Notes: generated by a model not told the origin, from the letters alone. Shown: positions 9,414-19,483, counted from the first letter of the stretch. The stretch is 64,000 nt of DNA from Alphaproteobacteria bacterium (GCA_030065235.1 JASJDC010000010.1:62001-126000); one strand, 5' to 3'. Made by a program: numbers and translations.

Positions 9414-9970
9414 CGGCCCGCCTCCGCTTCCGTTTCTGTCTCGGCGGCGACTGTCGCAGGCGGATCGATCACGATCCGGCCGCGCGCGATATCGACGGTC
9501 GGGAACACGTCCTTGGTGAAGGCGGCGATCTCCTCACCGCCGTCGCTCAAACGCAACTGCAGCAGAGGGCCAGCGCCGAAATCATGCACGGCCGTGACGG
9601 CGCCATAGGGCGTTCCGTCCGCGCGTTCGACCCGAAGGCCGATCAGGTCCGCATGGTAGAAATCGTCCCCGTCGGGATCGAGCGCCGGCAGCGCGTCCTT
9701 GGCGATGAACAGGCCCTCGCCCTTCAGCGCCTCGGCCGCATTGCGGTCATCGACCCCGTCCAGCTTGACCAGGAACTGGCCCTTGGCCTCTCCCCGTATG
9801 TCCATCGCGTAGCGGGTCGCGCCATCGGCGCCGGTCAGGCCGCCATAGGCGGTCAGGTCGGACGGATCGTCGGTATAGCTTTTCACGCGCACGAGGCCGC
9901 GCACGCCATGCGCGCCGGTGATCACACCGACTTGCAGCAGCGCATCCGTCTCGCGAGCGGGTTTGCTCAT
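9410..9970 (-). CDS. rimM: 16S rRNA processing/ribosome maturation factor RimM
   Basis: 186 residues from the ATG at 9970. It shows the N-terminal [22 protein letters not shown] block typical of RimM and a C-terminal PRC-barrel with the [11 protein letters not shown] and [10 protein letters not shown] segments. RimM helps mature the 3' domain of 16S rRNA and binds S19. An ATG at 9988 would add six residues but has its GAGG twelve bases away, so 9970 is preferred. The C-terminus ends in a short Glu/Thr-rich tail. Confidence 0.95.
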   Translation of the reverse strand: MSKPARETDALLQVGVITGAHGVRGLVRVKSYTDDPSDLTAYGGLTGADGATRYAMDIRGEAKGQFLVKLDGVDDRNAAEALKGEGLFIAKDALPALDPDGDDFYHADLIGLRVERADGTPYGAVTAVHDFGAGPLLQLRLSDGGEEIAAFTKDVFPTVDIARGRIVIDPPATVAAETETEAEAGR

Positions 9971-10020
9971 GACCGTTCCGTCCAACATCCGGCGTCTGGG
10001 CCTCGTCCAGCGTCAGGCGA

Positions 10021-10482
10021 TCAGCCTTCCGCTTTCGCCTCTTCAGCGGGGGCCTCTTCAGCGGGCGCTTCTTCGGCCGCGGCTTCCTCAGCAGGCGCCT
10101 CTTCGGCGGGCGCGGCGGCGGCTTCTTTCTCCGCCTCAGCCGCGGCGGAGGCTTTCTCGGCTTTCGCCTCGGCGCGCTCCTTGGCTTTCTCGCCCGGCGC
10201 GCTCTTCTGCGGCTGCTCGTTATAGCTGCGGTTCATCACGCCGGCGGCGTCGAGGAAACGCGAAACCCGGTCCGACGGCTTGGCGCCGTTGGACATCCAA
10301 TGCTTGGCCCGCTCCAGGTCCAGCACCACGCGCTCCGGATGGCCCTTCGGCACCATCGGGTTGTGATAGCCGATCTTTTCGATGTAACGGCCGTCGCGCG
10401 GCATGCGGCTGTCGGCGACAACGATCCGATAGAAGGGGCGCTTTTTCGCGCCGCCTCGGGCCAGTCTGATTTTCAAGCTCAT
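10021..10482 (-). CDS. rpsP: 30S ribosomal protein S16 with long Ala/Glu tail
   Basis: 153 residues. The S16 core (about residues 1-85) is clear: [20 protein letters not shown], the [13 protein letters not shown] turn and the [12 protein letters not shown] region. The last 60 or so residues are low-complexity Lys/Ala/Glu, ending in repeated APAEE units; such tails are known on alphaproteobacterial S16. It is the first ribosomal gene of the rpsP-rimM-trmD-rplS operon and lies 50 bases after ffh. Confidence 0.97.
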   Translation of the reverse strand: MSLKIRLARGGAKKRPFYRIVVADSRMPRDGRYIEKIGYHNPMVPKGHPERVVLDLERAKHWMSNGAKPSDRVSRFLDAAGVMNRSYNEQPQKSAPGEKAKERAEAKAEKASAAAEAEKEAAAAPAEEAPAEEAAAEEAPAEEAPAEEAKAEG

Positions 10483-10532
10483 ACTTTGTTCACTCCTGTG
10501 TCAAAACTCTCACATTCTCATGCCGGCGCGCT

Positions 10533-11969
10533 TCAGCGAACGCCGCCGGGAGGCATCATGCCGGGCGGCAAACCGCCCCCGCCGCCGAGCATCCCGCCCA
10601 GGCCGCGCATCAAGTTCTTTCCGCCGGACTTGCCGACCTTCTTCATCATTTTCGCCATGGTCTGATACTGTTTCAGCAGCTTGTTGACCTCTTGAATGCT
10701 GGCGCCCGCGCCTTTCGCGATGCGCTGTTTGCGCGAGGCGTGGATCACTTTCGGGTTGCGCCGCTCATGGGGGGTCATGGACGAGATGATGGCTTCCTGG
10801 CGTTTCAGAAGCCCTTCATTCACGTTCGCCGCCTTCACCTGCTCTTTCATCTTGCCGACGCCGGGCATCATGCCGAGCAGGCCTTCCAACCCGCCCATCT
10901 TGCGCATCTGCGCCAATTGGCTGGCCATGTCCTCCAGGTCGAACTGGCCTTTCTGGATTTTCTTGGCGAGCTTCTCGGCGTCTTCCGCCTCGATCGTGTC
11001 GCGGGCGCGCTCGACCAGGCTGACGACATCGCCCATGCCCAGGATGCGGCCGGCGATCCGGTCGGCGTGGAAATCCTCCAGCTCGTCGAGTTTTTCGCCG
11101 ACGCCCAAGAGCTTGATCGGGCATTGCGTCACAGCGCGCATCGAGAGCGCCGCGCCGCCCCGCGCGTCGCCATCGACCCGCGTCAGCATGATGCCGGTCA
11201 GCCCGACCCGCTGGTTGAAACTGTCCGCGACGGCGACCGCGTCCTGGCCGGTCATCGCGTCGGCGACCAGCATGACCTCGGACGGGTTGGCGTGCGCCTT
11301 TACCGCCGCGACTTCCTGCATCAGCCCTTCATCGACATGCAGCCGGCCGGCGGTGTCGAGCATGACCACGTCATAGCCGCCGAACTTGCCGGCCTGAAGC
11401 GCGCGTTTGGCGATATCGACCGGCTGTTGGCCCTCGACGACCGGCAGGGTCGGAATGCCGGCCTGTTCGCCGAGCACGCGCAGTTGCTCCTGCGCGGCGG
11501 GGCGATAGACGTCGAGCGAGGCCATCAGGACCTTCTTGCGATCGCGTTCCGCCAGGCGCTTCGCAATCTTGCCGGTCGAGGTCGTCTTGCCCGAGCCTTG
11601 CAGCCCGACCATCAGGATCACCGAAGGCGGCTCGCCGGACAGGTTGATGCCTTCCGGGCCGGTGTCTGCGGCCTCAGCGCCCTCGTCCCCCTCGGCGGCG
11701 GGCTTGCCGCCCAGCATCTCGACCAGACCGTCATGGACGATCTTGACCACCATCTGGCCCGGCGTGACCGACTTCAGGACTTTCTGGCCGACCGCCTCGG
11801 CCTTCACCCCGGCGATGAAGTCCTTGACCACCGGCAGGGCGACATCCGCCTCCAGCAGCGCCAGGCGCACGTCGCGCATCGCCTGATCGACATCGGATTC
11901 CTTCAACGCGCCGCGGCGTTTCAGCCCGGTCAGCACAGAACCCAGTCTATCGCTCAAACTATCGAACAT
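10533..11969 (-). CDS. ffh: Signal recognition particle GTPase
   Basis: 478 residues. Binds 4.5S RNA and signal sequences of nascent membrane proteins and docks to FtsY. Seen are the N domain, G1 VGLQGSGKTTSTGKIA from about residue 121, the insertion-box DVYRPAAQEQL, DTAGRLH, the TRVDGDARGGAAL segment and the Met/Gly-rich M domain at the C-terminus. An acidic insert (about residues 90-105) lies between N and G domains. The ATG at 11969 is chosen because GGAGAGA precedes it and MFDSLSDRLG is the usual N-terminus; a longer frame to 12302 would add 111 unrelated residues. Confidence 0.97.
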   Translation of the reverse strand: MFDSLSDRLGSVLTGLKRRGALKESDVDQAMRDVRLALLEADVALPVVKDFIAGVKAEAVGQKVLKSVTPGQMVVKIVHDGLVEMLGGKPAAEGDEGAEAADTGPEGINLSGEPPSVILMVGLQGSGKTTSTGKIAKRLAERDRKKVLMASLDVYRPAAQEQLRVLGEQAGIPTLPVVEGQQPVDIAKRALQAGKFGGYDVVMLDTAGRLHVDEGLMQEVAAVKAHANPSEVMLVADAMTGQDAVAVADSFNQRVGLTGIMLTRVDGDARGGAALSMRAVTQCPIKLLGVGEKLDELEDFHADRIAGRILGMGDVVSLVERARDTIEAEDAEKLAKKIQKGQFDLEDMASQLAQMRKMGGLEGLLGMMPGVGKMKEQVKAANVNEGLLKRQEAIISSMTPHERRNPKVIHASRKQRIAKGAGASIQEVNKLLKQYQTMAKMMKKVGKSGGKNLMRGLGGMLGGGGGLPPGMMPPGGVR

Positions 11970-12203
11970 GCTCTCTCCGTCTCGTCGGTCCAGAACTTGC
12001 GCTGCCCAGAACTTGGCGCACAACGCAAAGAGCGCCAGTGCGCGAACCTCGCGGACTGGCGGTAATCCCCGTCTCGGAACCTTCGTGAGACCGTGAAGGC
12101 CCTCTGACGGCGACCGCGTTCTAACGAACTCTGGTCTGGATGCCGCGGGTTGTACGGAAATATGCGCGGAAGTCAATGGTCTCGCAGAGCCCGATATGCG
12201 CCA

Positions 12204-12233
12204 TTGCCTTCCGTCGGGCGCCCACCCTATATA
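12204..12233 (+). promoter_or_regulatory. Probable sigma-70-type promoter of dapF-mtaB-ftsY
   Basis: TTGCCT (12204-12209) and TATATA (12228-12233) are spaced by 18 bases and lie 34 bases before the dapF start, in the roughly 300-base divergent gap between ffh and dapF. I saw no other clear element in that gap, which must also hold the promoter for ffh on the other strand. Confidence 0.45.
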
Positions 12234-12267
12234 GCGCCGAAACGAGTTCATATCTGAGTGCGTGTCT

Positions 12268-13086
12268 ATGATCCCCTTTGTGAAAATGCACGGGTTGGGC
12301 AACGATTTCGTCGTGATCGACGAGCGCGTCGGCGGCTTTCGGCTGTCGCAGGACGAGCGGCGGCGGATCGCCGATCGGCGGCTGGGGGTCGGCTGCGATC
12401 AGCTGCTGATCCTGGACGAGCCGAGCAACGGCGCGGCCGACCTGTTCATGCGGATCTACAATCCGGATGGCGGCGAGGCCGGGGCCTGCGGGAACGGCAC
12501 GCGCTGCGTCGCCGCTTTGTTGCTGGACGAGCTGGCCACGGACGCCGCCGCCATTGAGACGACGGCCGGCGTGCTGCCGGTCGCGCGCGCCGACGACGGC
12601 TGGTTTTCCGCCGATTTGGGCGCGCCGCGGCTTGATTGGGCTGAGATCCCGCTGGCGCGGGAGATGGACACCCTGCGGCTGGACCTTGAGATCGACGGCT
12701 ACGCCGGTCCCAGCGCTGTGAATATGGGAAATCCGCATTGCGTCTTCTTTGTTGAGGACGCCGACGCGGTTCCCCTGGAGAGCGTCGGGCCGAAGGTCGA
12801 GCATGATCCGCTGTTCCCGGACCGGACCAATGTCGAATTCGTCTCGGTCCGGCCCGACGGCGGTCTGAGGATGCGCGTTTGGGAGCGCGCGGCCGGGATC
12901 ACCCAGGCCTGCGGCTCGGGCGCTTGCGCCGCGCTGGTCGCCGCCCATCGGCGCGGTCTGGCCGGGCGCAAAGCCGATATCCATCTCGACGGCGGCGTCT
13001 TGAGCATCAAATGGCGGGAGAGCGACGATCATGTTGTGATGACCGGCCCGGTGGCGACGGCCTTCCACGGCGCCTGGCGCGCCTGA
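12268..13086 (+). CDS. dapF: Diaminopimelate epimerase
   Basis: 272 residues. Interconverts LL- and meso-diaminopimelate for lysine and peptidoglycan synthesis by a two-base, cofactor-independent mechanism. The two catalytic cysteines are present in GACGNGTRC and in QACGSGACA, and the start KMHGLGNDFVVID is typical. The ATG at 12268 is preferred; a GTG two codons upstream cannot be excluded, since neither has a strong ribosome-binding site. It is the first gene of a run with mtaB and ftsY, with three bases to mtaB. Confidence 0.97.
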   Translation: MIPFVKMHGLGNDFVVIDERVGGFRLSQDERRRIADRRLGVGCDQLLILDEPSNGAADLFMRIYNPDGGEAGACGNGTRCVAALLLDELATDAAAIETTAGVLPVARADDGWFSADLGAPRLDWAEIPLAREMDTLRLDLEIDGYAGPSAVNMGNPHCVFFVEDADAVPLESVGPKVEHDPLFPDRTNVEFVSVRPDGGLRMRVWERAAGITQACGSGACAALVAAHRRGLAGRKADIHLDGGVLSIKWRESDDHVVMTGPVATAFHGAWRA

Positions 13087-13089
13087 CCC

Positions 13090-14394
13090 ATGGGCGCGCC
13101 CCGGCAGGACCCCGCCGCGACCGAGGTCGTGACCTTCGGCTGTCGGCTGAACACCTATGAATCCGAAGTCATCACACGAAACGCCGCCAAGGCCGGCCTG
13201 ACCGACGCGATCGTCTTCAATACTTGCGCGGTGACGGCCGAGGCGGAGCGCCAGGCGCGCCAGGCGATTCGCAAGGCGCGCCGCGAACGCCCGGACGCGC
13301 GAATCCTGGTCACCGGCTGCGCCGCCCAGATCGACCCGGCCTCGTATGCCGCGATGGATGAAGTCGATCAGGTGCTCGGCAATGAGGAGAAGCTGCAGCC
13401 GCAAAGTTTCCTGCCGGGCTCGCTGTCCGGCGAGGCGACGGAACGTGTCCGGGTGAACGATATCATGTCGGTGACCGAAACGGCGCCGCATCTGGTTTCC
13501 GGCCTGGCGGAGCGCGCCCGCGCCTTCGTTCAGGTCCAGAATGGCTGCGATCATCGCTGCACCTTCTGCGTCATTCCCTATGGCCGCGGGAACAGCCGAT
13601 CCGTGCCGATGGGCGAGATCGTCTCCCAGGTCCGAACGCTGGTCGAAAACGGCTATCGGGAGGTGGTGCTGACCGGCGTTGATATCTCTTCCTATGGCCC
13701 CGACCTGCCGGGCGCGCCGACGCTGGGGCAGATGGTCCGGCGCCTGCTGGCCGCCGTGCCGGAACTGCCGCGCCTGCGCATCTCCTCGATCGACTGTATC
13801 GAGATCGATGAAGACCTGATGCGGCTGATCGGCGAGGAAGAGCGCCTGATGCCGCATCTGCATCTGTCGCTGCAGGCGGGCGACGATATGATCCTGAAAC
13901 GGATGAAGCGCCGCCATCTGCGCGACGAGGCCATCGCCCTGACCGAGCGGCTGCGCCGGCTGCGACCTGAAATCGTCTTCGGCGCCGACCTGATCGCCGG
14001 CTTCCCGACCGAGAGCGAGGCGATGTTCGCCAATACGCTGGATATCGTCGACGCCTGCGGCCTGACTTATCTGCATGTCTTCCCCTATTCGGAACGACCC
14101 GGCACGCCCGCAGCGCGGATTCCGAACCGGGTCGACAAGTCCGTCCGCAAAGACCGCGCCGCGCGGTTGCGCGCCAAGGGGGACCGGGCGTTACAGAGCT
14201 ATCTGCGCTCCCGAGTCGGCACGACGGAGCAGGTCCTGATCGAGCGGGACGGCATGGGCCGGACGGAAGGTTTCGCGCCGGTCGCTATCCATGGCGCGCC
14301 GGGAGACTTGGCCGCGGTTCGAATCACCGGCGTCGTCGACGGCAAGCTGACCGGCGCCGATCTTCGCACGCCCGCAGCGAAACCGGCGGCATAG
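13090..14394 (+). CDS. mtaB: tRNA t6A37 methylthiotransferase
   Basis: 434 residues. A radical-SAM enzyme that adds a methylthio group to t6A37 of ANN-decoding tRNAs. The N-terminal UPF0004 domain supplies cluster cysteines C18, C46 and C77. The radical-SAM CxxxCxxC is at C153, C157 and C160 (NGCDHRCTFCVIPYGRG), and a TRAM-like region lies at the C-terminus. The N-terminal TFGCRLNTYES distinguishes MtaB from MiaB (GCQMN). It sits between dapF and ftsY, a frequent alphaproteobacterial order. Confidence 0.95.
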   Translation: MGAPRQDPAATEVVTFGCRLNTYESEVITRNAAKAGLTDAIVFNTCAVTAEAERQARQAIRKARRERPDARILVTGCAAQIDPASYAAMDEVDQVLGNEEKLQPQSFLPGSLSGEATERVRVNDIMSVTETAPHLVSGLAERARAFVQVQNGCDHRCTFCVIPYGRGNSRSVPMGEIVSQVRTLVENGYREVVLTGVDISSYGPDLPGAPTLGQMVRRLLAAVPELPRLRISSIDCIEIDEDLMRLIGEEERLMPHLHLSLQAGDDMILKRMKRRHLRDEAIALTERLRRLRPEIVFGADLIAGFPTESEAMFANTLDIVDACGLTYLHVFPYSERPGTPAARIPNRVDKSVRKDRAARLRAKGDRALQSYLRSRVGTTEQVLIERDGMGRTEGFAPVAIHGAPGDLAAVRITGVVDGKLTGADLRTPAAKPAA

Positions 14395-14404
14395 GGGACG
14401 GTCG

Positions 14405-15325
14405 ATGGGCGGATCCTGGTTCCAGCGTCTCAAGGACGGGTTGCGCAAGACCTCGTCGCGTTTGGCGACGGGCATCGGCGACATCTTCACCAAACGTAAG
14501 CTCGACGCCGAAGCGATCGAGGAGTTGGAAGATTTGCTGGTGATGGCCGATCTGGGTCCCGCCACCGCCGCCAAACTCTCCGCCGCCATCGCCGAAGAGC
14601 GGTTCGATAAGGAAGTGGACGAGGCGGAAGTGCGCACAGCGCTGGCCGACGAAATCACCACCCTGCTGGAGCCGGTGGCCAAGCCGCTGACCGCCGAATC
14701 GGACGCCAATCCGCATGTCGTGCTGGTGGTCGGGGTCAATGGCAGCGGCAAGACAACGACAATCGGCAAACTGGCGCACGCCCTGAAAAGCGACGGCAAG
14801 TCGGTGATGCTGGCCGCCGGCGATACGTTCCGCGCGGCGGCCATCGAACAGCTCAAAGTCTGGGGCGGGCGCGCCGGCGCGCCGGTGGTGGCCAAGGAGC
14901 AAGGCGCCGACTCCGCCAGCCTCGCCTATGACGCCATTGAGCAGGCCCGCGCCCAAGGCTCGGATGTCTTGCTGATCGATACGGCCGGACGGCTGCACAA
15001 CAAGGCCGATCTGATGGACGAACTGCGCAAGGTGCTGCGCGTGATCCGCAAGCTCGACGAAACGGCCCCGCATGATGTGCTGCTGGTGCTGGACGCGACG
15101 ACCGGCCAAAACGCGCTGAACCAGGTCGAGGTTTTCGGCTCGATGGTGGACGTCACCGGCTTGGTCGTCACCAAGCTGGACGGCACCGCGAAAGGCGGCG
15201 TGCTGGTCGCCCTAGCCGAGCGGTTCGGCCTGCCGGTGCATGCTGTCGGCGTTGGCGAGCAGGCCGACGACTTGCGACCCTTCGCAGCGCGCGATTTCGC
15301 CAGAGGGCTAATGGGCCTGGATTAG
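14405..15325 (+). CDS. ftsY: Signal recognition particle receptor FtsY
   Basis: 306 residues with the NG domain and a short N-terminal extension. It docks SRP-ribosome complexes to the Sec translocon at the inner membrane. Motifs: G1 GVNGSGKTTTIGKLA (from residue 110), AGDTFRAAAIEQL, DTAGRLHNK, TKLDGTAKGG and the C-terminal GVGEQADDLRPF. The amphipathic N-terminus (FQRLKDGLRKTSSRL) could bind lipid. GGGGACG precedes the ATG. It converges on the chemoreceptor gene with 31 bases between. Confidence 0.97.
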   Translation: MGGSWFQRLKDGLRKTSSRLATGIGDIFTKRKLDAEAIEELEDLLVMADLGPATAAKLSAAIAEERFDKEVDEAEVRTALADEITTLLEPVAKPLTAESDANPHVVLVVGVNGSGKTTTIGKLAHALKSDGKSVMLAAGDTFRAAAIEQLKVWGGRAGAPVVAKEQGADSASLAYDAIEQARAQGSDVLLIDTAGRLHNKADLMDELRKVLRVIRKLDETAPHDVLLVLDATTGQNALNQVEVFGSMVDVTGLVVTKLDGTAKGGVLVALAERFGLPVHAVGVGEQADDLRPFAARDFARGLMGLD

Positions 15326-15356
15326 AAAATCCGCCACTTATTTCCTGTCTGAGGGT

Positions 15357-17786
15357 CTATTCGGCGGCGATCGGCGGCGCGTCGATTTCCGGTTTCGCCG
15401 AGCCGACGAGCGAATCGAACCTTTCATCGAACGCGCGCCAAGCCGGACTCGCTTCATCAAAGGTCACGCTGAGCCGGCCGTCCTCGTCGGCGCTTTGGAC
15501 GATGAAGGGCGCCGGTTCGGGAATCTGCGGAATGCGGAGCGCCGCCGCGTCTTGCACCCTGAGACCCGTATCGCCGGTCAAGGTGGCGCCGCTCTTGGAC
15601 AGGGAGATGATGGTGACGGCGCGATCGCCCGCCGCGGATGTTACATCGCCGGCGATGCTGACCTCGAAACGCGGCTGCTGGCGCCGGCCAGCCTCGGGTA
15701 CGGAAGTTCTAACGATGCGAGTCAGGTTGACGCGCAGCGCGACGACATCCTTGGACAGCCGCGTCGCGGCGTCATCGACCGAAACAGCCAGTTCGCCGAC
15801 CTGCGCTGCGCGGCTGCTGACATCGACGATGCGTTCGGAGACTTCCCGCGCCGCGCTCGCCGCCTCGCCGACATTGCGCGAAATTTCCTGCGTCGCCGCG
15901 CTCTGCTCCTCGACCGCGGCCGCAATGCCGCCGACCATGCCGTCGATCTCTTCGATCGTGTCGGCGATGCCGCCGATGGCGCCGACCGCGCGCCGCGTGA
16001 CCGACTGCATTTCCTGGACCTGAGCGCTGATCTCCTCAGTCGATTTCTGTGTCTGGTTGGCGAGGCCTTTGACCTCGCTGGCGACGACCGCGAAGCCTTT
16101 GCCCGCCTCGCCGGCCCGCGCCGCCTCGATCGTGGCGTTCAGGGCCAGCAGGTTGGTCTGTTCGGCGATCTCGCCGATCAGTTGCACCACCTGGCCGACC
16201 TTGTCGGCGGCGGCGGAGAGACCCTGAACGATCTCCCGCGTCTCCTGAATATTGCTGGTCGCCCCGCGCGTCACATCGGCGGAGCGCGAGACCTGACTGG
16301 AGATCTCGGAAATCGAGGCGGTCAGTTCGTCTGAGGCGGCCGCGACCGCCTCGGCGTTGACCAGCGATTCCTCGGCTGCGGCCGCGACGGTGGCCGAGTT
16401 CTCCTGCACCATTTGCGAGGCGTCCGACATGGCGTTGGCGGTCTGAAGCATGGCGTCGGTTTCCTTCGACACGCCCTGGACGGCGGTCTTGGTTTCGGTC
16501 TCGACCGTGTCGGCCATGTTCTGAATGGCTTCTTGCTTCTTTCGCTCCGCCTCGGCCTCTTGCCGTTTCTGCTCCTCTTCCAGCGACCGGGCGCGCACGG
16601 CGTTCGCGCGAAACACCTCCATCGCGCCCGCCATCATGCCGATCTCGTCCTGGCGTGCGGCGCCCGGCACAGCGACATCCAAATCGCCGGCCGCCATCGC
16701 CTTCATCGCGCCGGTCATCCGATTAAGCGGCGCGGCAATCCGGCCGGGAATCAGCCAGACGGCGAAGACGGTCAGGACCGCGACCACTGTCAGAACCAGG
16801 GCCAGACTGGCCAGCGCCTGAATCTCGATGGCGATCAGCAGATCGCGCGATTCCTGATCCCGGCGCGCCTCTTCTGCGAACAGCGCGCGGCGCAGCACCT
16901 GCACCGCATCGAACATCGCCTTGCCGTCGAGCCGAGCCGCCGCGTCGATCGCGGCGGCCTCCGCCCCTTGTTCGACCAACTGCGCCGCCTCGGACAGCAC
17001 GGCTTCATAACCCGTCAGTTCCGCCTCGATCGCCGTCAGCGCAGAATCCTCAGCGGCGCTGCGCGGGAAGGCCCGATAGGCCTCGACATACCCCATGGCG
17101 TCGCTCAACGCCGCCCGCGCCTCACTCAGTTCCGAGCCGTTTCGGGTCAAGAGATAGTCGTAGTAGTGGTGCGCCATACCGCCGAAGCCGAGCGCGCGCC
17201 AAAGGTGGCTCAACTCGACGCGCTTGCCTTCCAGTGTGAGCCCGCGCGCCGCCAACGCCGCCTTGGCTTCATCCTCTAAGTTTAAGACGCCTTGGATGAC
17301 CGGCTCCGGGTCGATCTGGTCCGACGCGTGGATCTCCTCTGGCGTGCGGCCTTCCTGCATCAGCGTCGACGCTGAAAGCGCCTGCTTTTCGTATGCTAAG
17401 ATGGTCGCGGAAACCCTCTCTACGGTCCGGCGCTCGGCGTCGCTGAGATCCAGATCGGCGTACTGGCGAAGCGCCGCAATCGCGCCGCCTGCATGCGACA
17501 GCGCGTCAATCAGAAGGGCGTCATCCTGTCGGATCACGAATTGCTTGTAGTAGTCGATCAGACCGCCATAGCCGATTTCGGATTCAATTTGCGTGAGCAG
17601 CCGGACCCGATCGGCGCCCGACTTCTCAGCCTCGTTCGAGGCGCCGACGACCTGTTCGACCTCAAAGAAGATCAGCGTATTCGTGACGCTGACCACGCCG
17701 CCGGCGATCAGCAGGAGGCCGATGAAGAGCCAGCCCAGCGTCACGATTCTCAATCGCCGCAAGCCGCCCGCTTGTGATTCCGCCAT
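15357..17786 (-). CDS. Methyl-accepting chemotaxis protein with C-terminal PilZ domain
   Basis: 809 residues. Order: transmembrane segment near residues 14-34, a helical periplasmic sensor of about 290 residues, a second transmembrane segment ([20 protein letters not shown]), a HAMP linker, the coiled-coil signalling domain whose tip reads [20 protein letters not shown], and a PilZ domain in the last 110 residues ([10 protein letters not shown] with the Arg-rich c-di-GMP switch, then [10 protein letters not shown]). The PilZ tail suggests that cyclic di-GMP tunes the receptor. GAGGACC supports the start. No che genes are nearby; it is a stand-alone receptor. The sensor ligand is unknown; the helical shape and size resemble HBM-type sensors. 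Confidence 0.93.
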   Translation of the reverse strand: MAESQAGGLRRLRIVTLGWLFIGLLLIAGGVVSVTNTLIFFEVEQVVGASNEAEKSGADRVRLLTQIESEIGYGGLIDYYKQFVIRQDDALLIDALSHAGGAIAALRQYADLDLSDAERRTVERVSATILAYEKQALSASTLMQEGRTPEEIHASDQIDPEPVIQGVLNLEDEAKAALAARGLTLEGKRVELSHLWRALGFGGMAHHYYDYLLTRNGSELSEARAALSDAMGYVEAYRAFPRSAAEDSALTAIEAELTGYEAVLSEAAQLVEQGAEAAAIDAAARLDGKAMFDAVQVLRRALFAEEARRDQESRDLLIAIEIQALASLALVLTVVAVLTVFAVWLIPGRIAAPLNRMTGAMKAMAAGDLDVAVPGAARQDEIGMMAGAMEVFRANAVRARSLEEEQKRQEAEAERKKQEAIQNMADTVETETKTAVQGVSKETDAMLQTANAMSDASQMVQENSATVAAAAEESLVNAEAVAAASDELTASISEISSQVSRSADVTRGATSNIQETREIVQGLSAAADKVGQVVQLIGEIAEQTNLLALNATIEAARAGEAGKGFAVVASEVKGLANQTQKSTEEISAQVQEMQSVTRRAVGAIGGIADTIEEIDGMVGGIAAAVEEQSAATQEISRNVGEAASAAREVSERIVDVSSRAAQVGELAVSVDDAATRLSKDVVALRVNLTRIVRTSVPEAGRRQQPRFEVSIAGDVTSAAGDRAVTIISLSKSGATLTGDTGLRVQDAAALRIPQIPEPAPFIVQSADEDGRLSVTFDEASPAWRAFDERFDSLVGSAKPEIDAPPIAAE

Positions 17787-18040
17787 GATCGCTGGTCCTC
17801 GCTCTATCGAAAGCCGGCCGCGTCACCCGGCTACAAAAGGGCGCGCGCACCGCGAATAACCCATAAAAACAATAGGGCGACTCGCCCGGTATTGCGAGGG
17901 CGGCGCTTGGATTTGAAGAATTTCGCGCCGCCTGAAACCGAAAAACGAGAATAGGTCGGCCCAATGCATGCGGCCGCCAGCCTTGATTTCCGCGACCCTT
18001 TCTTCTATTCTCAACCACTGTATTCTTCATTCGGGAGTTC

Positions 18041-18205
18041 ATGACGATGAAAAAAGGAATTGCGCTTGGCGTAACCTTGCTTGGTTTGACGGCGTTCAGC
18101 ATGGGCGCTTCCGCATGCCCATTCATGGATCAAACGGTGAAGATTACGAAACCGACGACGGTCGCAACCGGCGGCATGACGCCGTTGCCGAAGACGGGAA
18201 GCTGA
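18041..18205 (+). CDS. Small secreted protein, 54 residues
   Basis: The ATG follows GGGAG by five to six bases. The translation starts MTMKKGIALG, continues with a hydrophobic stretch and ends a classical signal peptide at ASA, leaving a mature peptide of about 29 residues (starting CPFMDQTVKI, ending LPKTGS). The mature part is rich in Thr and Lys and has a single Cys at its first position. The residue at -3 is Ala, so a lipoprotein box is not satisfied and signal peptidase I cleavage is more likely. Its own terminator follows 25 bases downstream. No family is recognised. Confidence 0.6.
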   Translation: MTMKKGIALGVTLLGLTAFSMGASACPFMDQTVKITKPTTVATGGMTPLPKTGS

Positions 18206-18229
18206 AGCTTCCCAACTTGGGTAGACGGC

Positions 18230-18262
18230 GGGCCGCTCCAACCAGAGCGGCCCGAAGTTTTT
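18230..18262 (+). terminator. Rho-independent terminator after the small secreted protein gene
   Basis: A perfect nine-base-pair stem (18230-18238 with 18245-18253), a six-base loop and a run of five T residues at 18258-18262. It closes a one-gene transcript and separates it from asd. Confidence 0.9.
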
Positions 18263-18416
18263 AGGGCGCGCCGACCTGACAAGACCGTGACGAATCAGGG
18301 CCTTGGAATCCGCAAGGTCGGCCCCATTTCCAGCAGCAGAATTTCAAGACCCCTCACAGCGCGCGTCGCGCCCGACAGGATCGGCCGGCCGGGGCAAAAC
18401 CGATAGGAACAGTCTC

Positions 18417-19451
18417 ATGGGTTACACAGTCGCCGTCGTCGGCGCGTCCGGCAATGTCGGCCGCGAAATGCTCACCACCTTATCCGAACGGCGGTTTCCG
18501 GTCTCCAAGCTGCACGCTTTGGCTTCATCGCGCAGCGTCGGCCGTACGGTCTCCTACGGCGAGGAAGAGACGATCGATTGCGAAAATCTGAGCGGCTTCG
18601 ACTTCTCCGGCGTCGATATCGTGCTCTCCTCGGCGGGCGGCAAGATTTCGGCCGAATTCGCGCCCAAGGCGGCGGCGGCGGGCGCAGTGGTGATCGACAA
18701 CACCTCGCATTTCCGCATGGACCCGGATGTGCCGCTCGTGGTGCCGGAGGTGAATCCCGACGCGCTGCAAGGGTTCCGCAAGAAGAACATCATCGCCAAC
18801 CCGAACTGCTCGACGATCCAGATGGTCGCGGCGCTGAAGCCGCTGCACGACGCTTTCGAGATCGAGCGGGTCGTGGTCTCGACTTATCAGTCGACGTCCG
18901 GGGCCGGACGGGCCGGCATGGACGAGCTGTTCAATCAGACGCGCGCCGTCTATGTGAACGATCCGGTCAAGGCGGAGAATTTCACCAAGCAGATCGCCTT
19001 CAACGTCATCCCGCATATTGACGTCTTCATGGATGACGGCTCGACCAAGGAAGAGTGGAAGATGGTCGTCGAGACCAAGAAAATCCTCGATCCGGCGATC
19101 AAAGTCTCGGCGACCTGCGTTCGCGTGCCGGTTTTCATCGGCCATGCGGAATCGGTTAACATCCAGACCAGGAAGCCGATCGATACGGACAGCGCGCGCG
19201 CCGTCCTGCGCGAAGCCGAAGGCGTGTCGGTCGTCGATCATCGCGCCGACGAAGGCTATGTCACCCCGGCCGAATGCGCCGGCGAAGACGGCGTCTTCGT
19301 CAGCCGGATCCGCGATGATATCAGCGTTGAAAACGGCCTGAACATGTGGGTCGTCTCTGACAATCTGCGCAAAGGTGCGGCGCTGAATTCGGTGCAGATC
19401 GCCGAGGCCTTGATCGCACACGGGCACCTGACCGAGAGCAAGGCCGCCTAA
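18417..19451 (+). CDS. asd: Aspartate-semialdehyde dehydrogenase
   Basis: 344 residues. Reduces aspartyl phosphate to aspartate semialdehyde for lysine, threonine, methionine and diaminopimelate synthesis. It has the NADP-binding VVGASGNVGREML, the catalytic Cys131 in ANPNCSTIQM, the phosphate-binding SHFRMDPDVPL region and the substrate-binding Arg/His segment around VRVPVFIGHAESV. The start is set by AGGAAC six bases upstream; the open frame to 18303 is not needed. Confidence 0.97.
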   Translation: MGYTVAVVGASGNVGREMLTTLSERRFPVSKLHALASSRSVGRTVSYGEEETIDCENLSGFDFSGVDIVLSSAGGKISAEFAPKAAAAGAVVIDNTSHFRMDPDVPLVVPEVNPDALQGFRKKNIIANPNCSTIQMVAALKPLHDAFEIERVVVSTYQSTSGAGRAGMDELFNQTRAVYVNDPVKAENFTKQIAFNVIPHIDVFMDDGSTKEEWKMVVETKKILDPAIKVSATCVRVPVFIGHAESVNIQTRKPIDTDSARAVLREAEGVSVVDHRADEGYVTPAECAGEDGVFVSRIRDDISVENGLNMWVVSDNLRKGAALNSVQIAEALIAHGHLTESKAA

Positions 19452-19483
19452 CGGCCGGGACCGAACGAATTGACGCCTTCAAT

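Noticed and set aside
12121-14076. A 651-residue frame antisense to dapF and mtaB
   Set aside because: Both genes beneath it carry complete catalytic motifs; the antisense frame has none.
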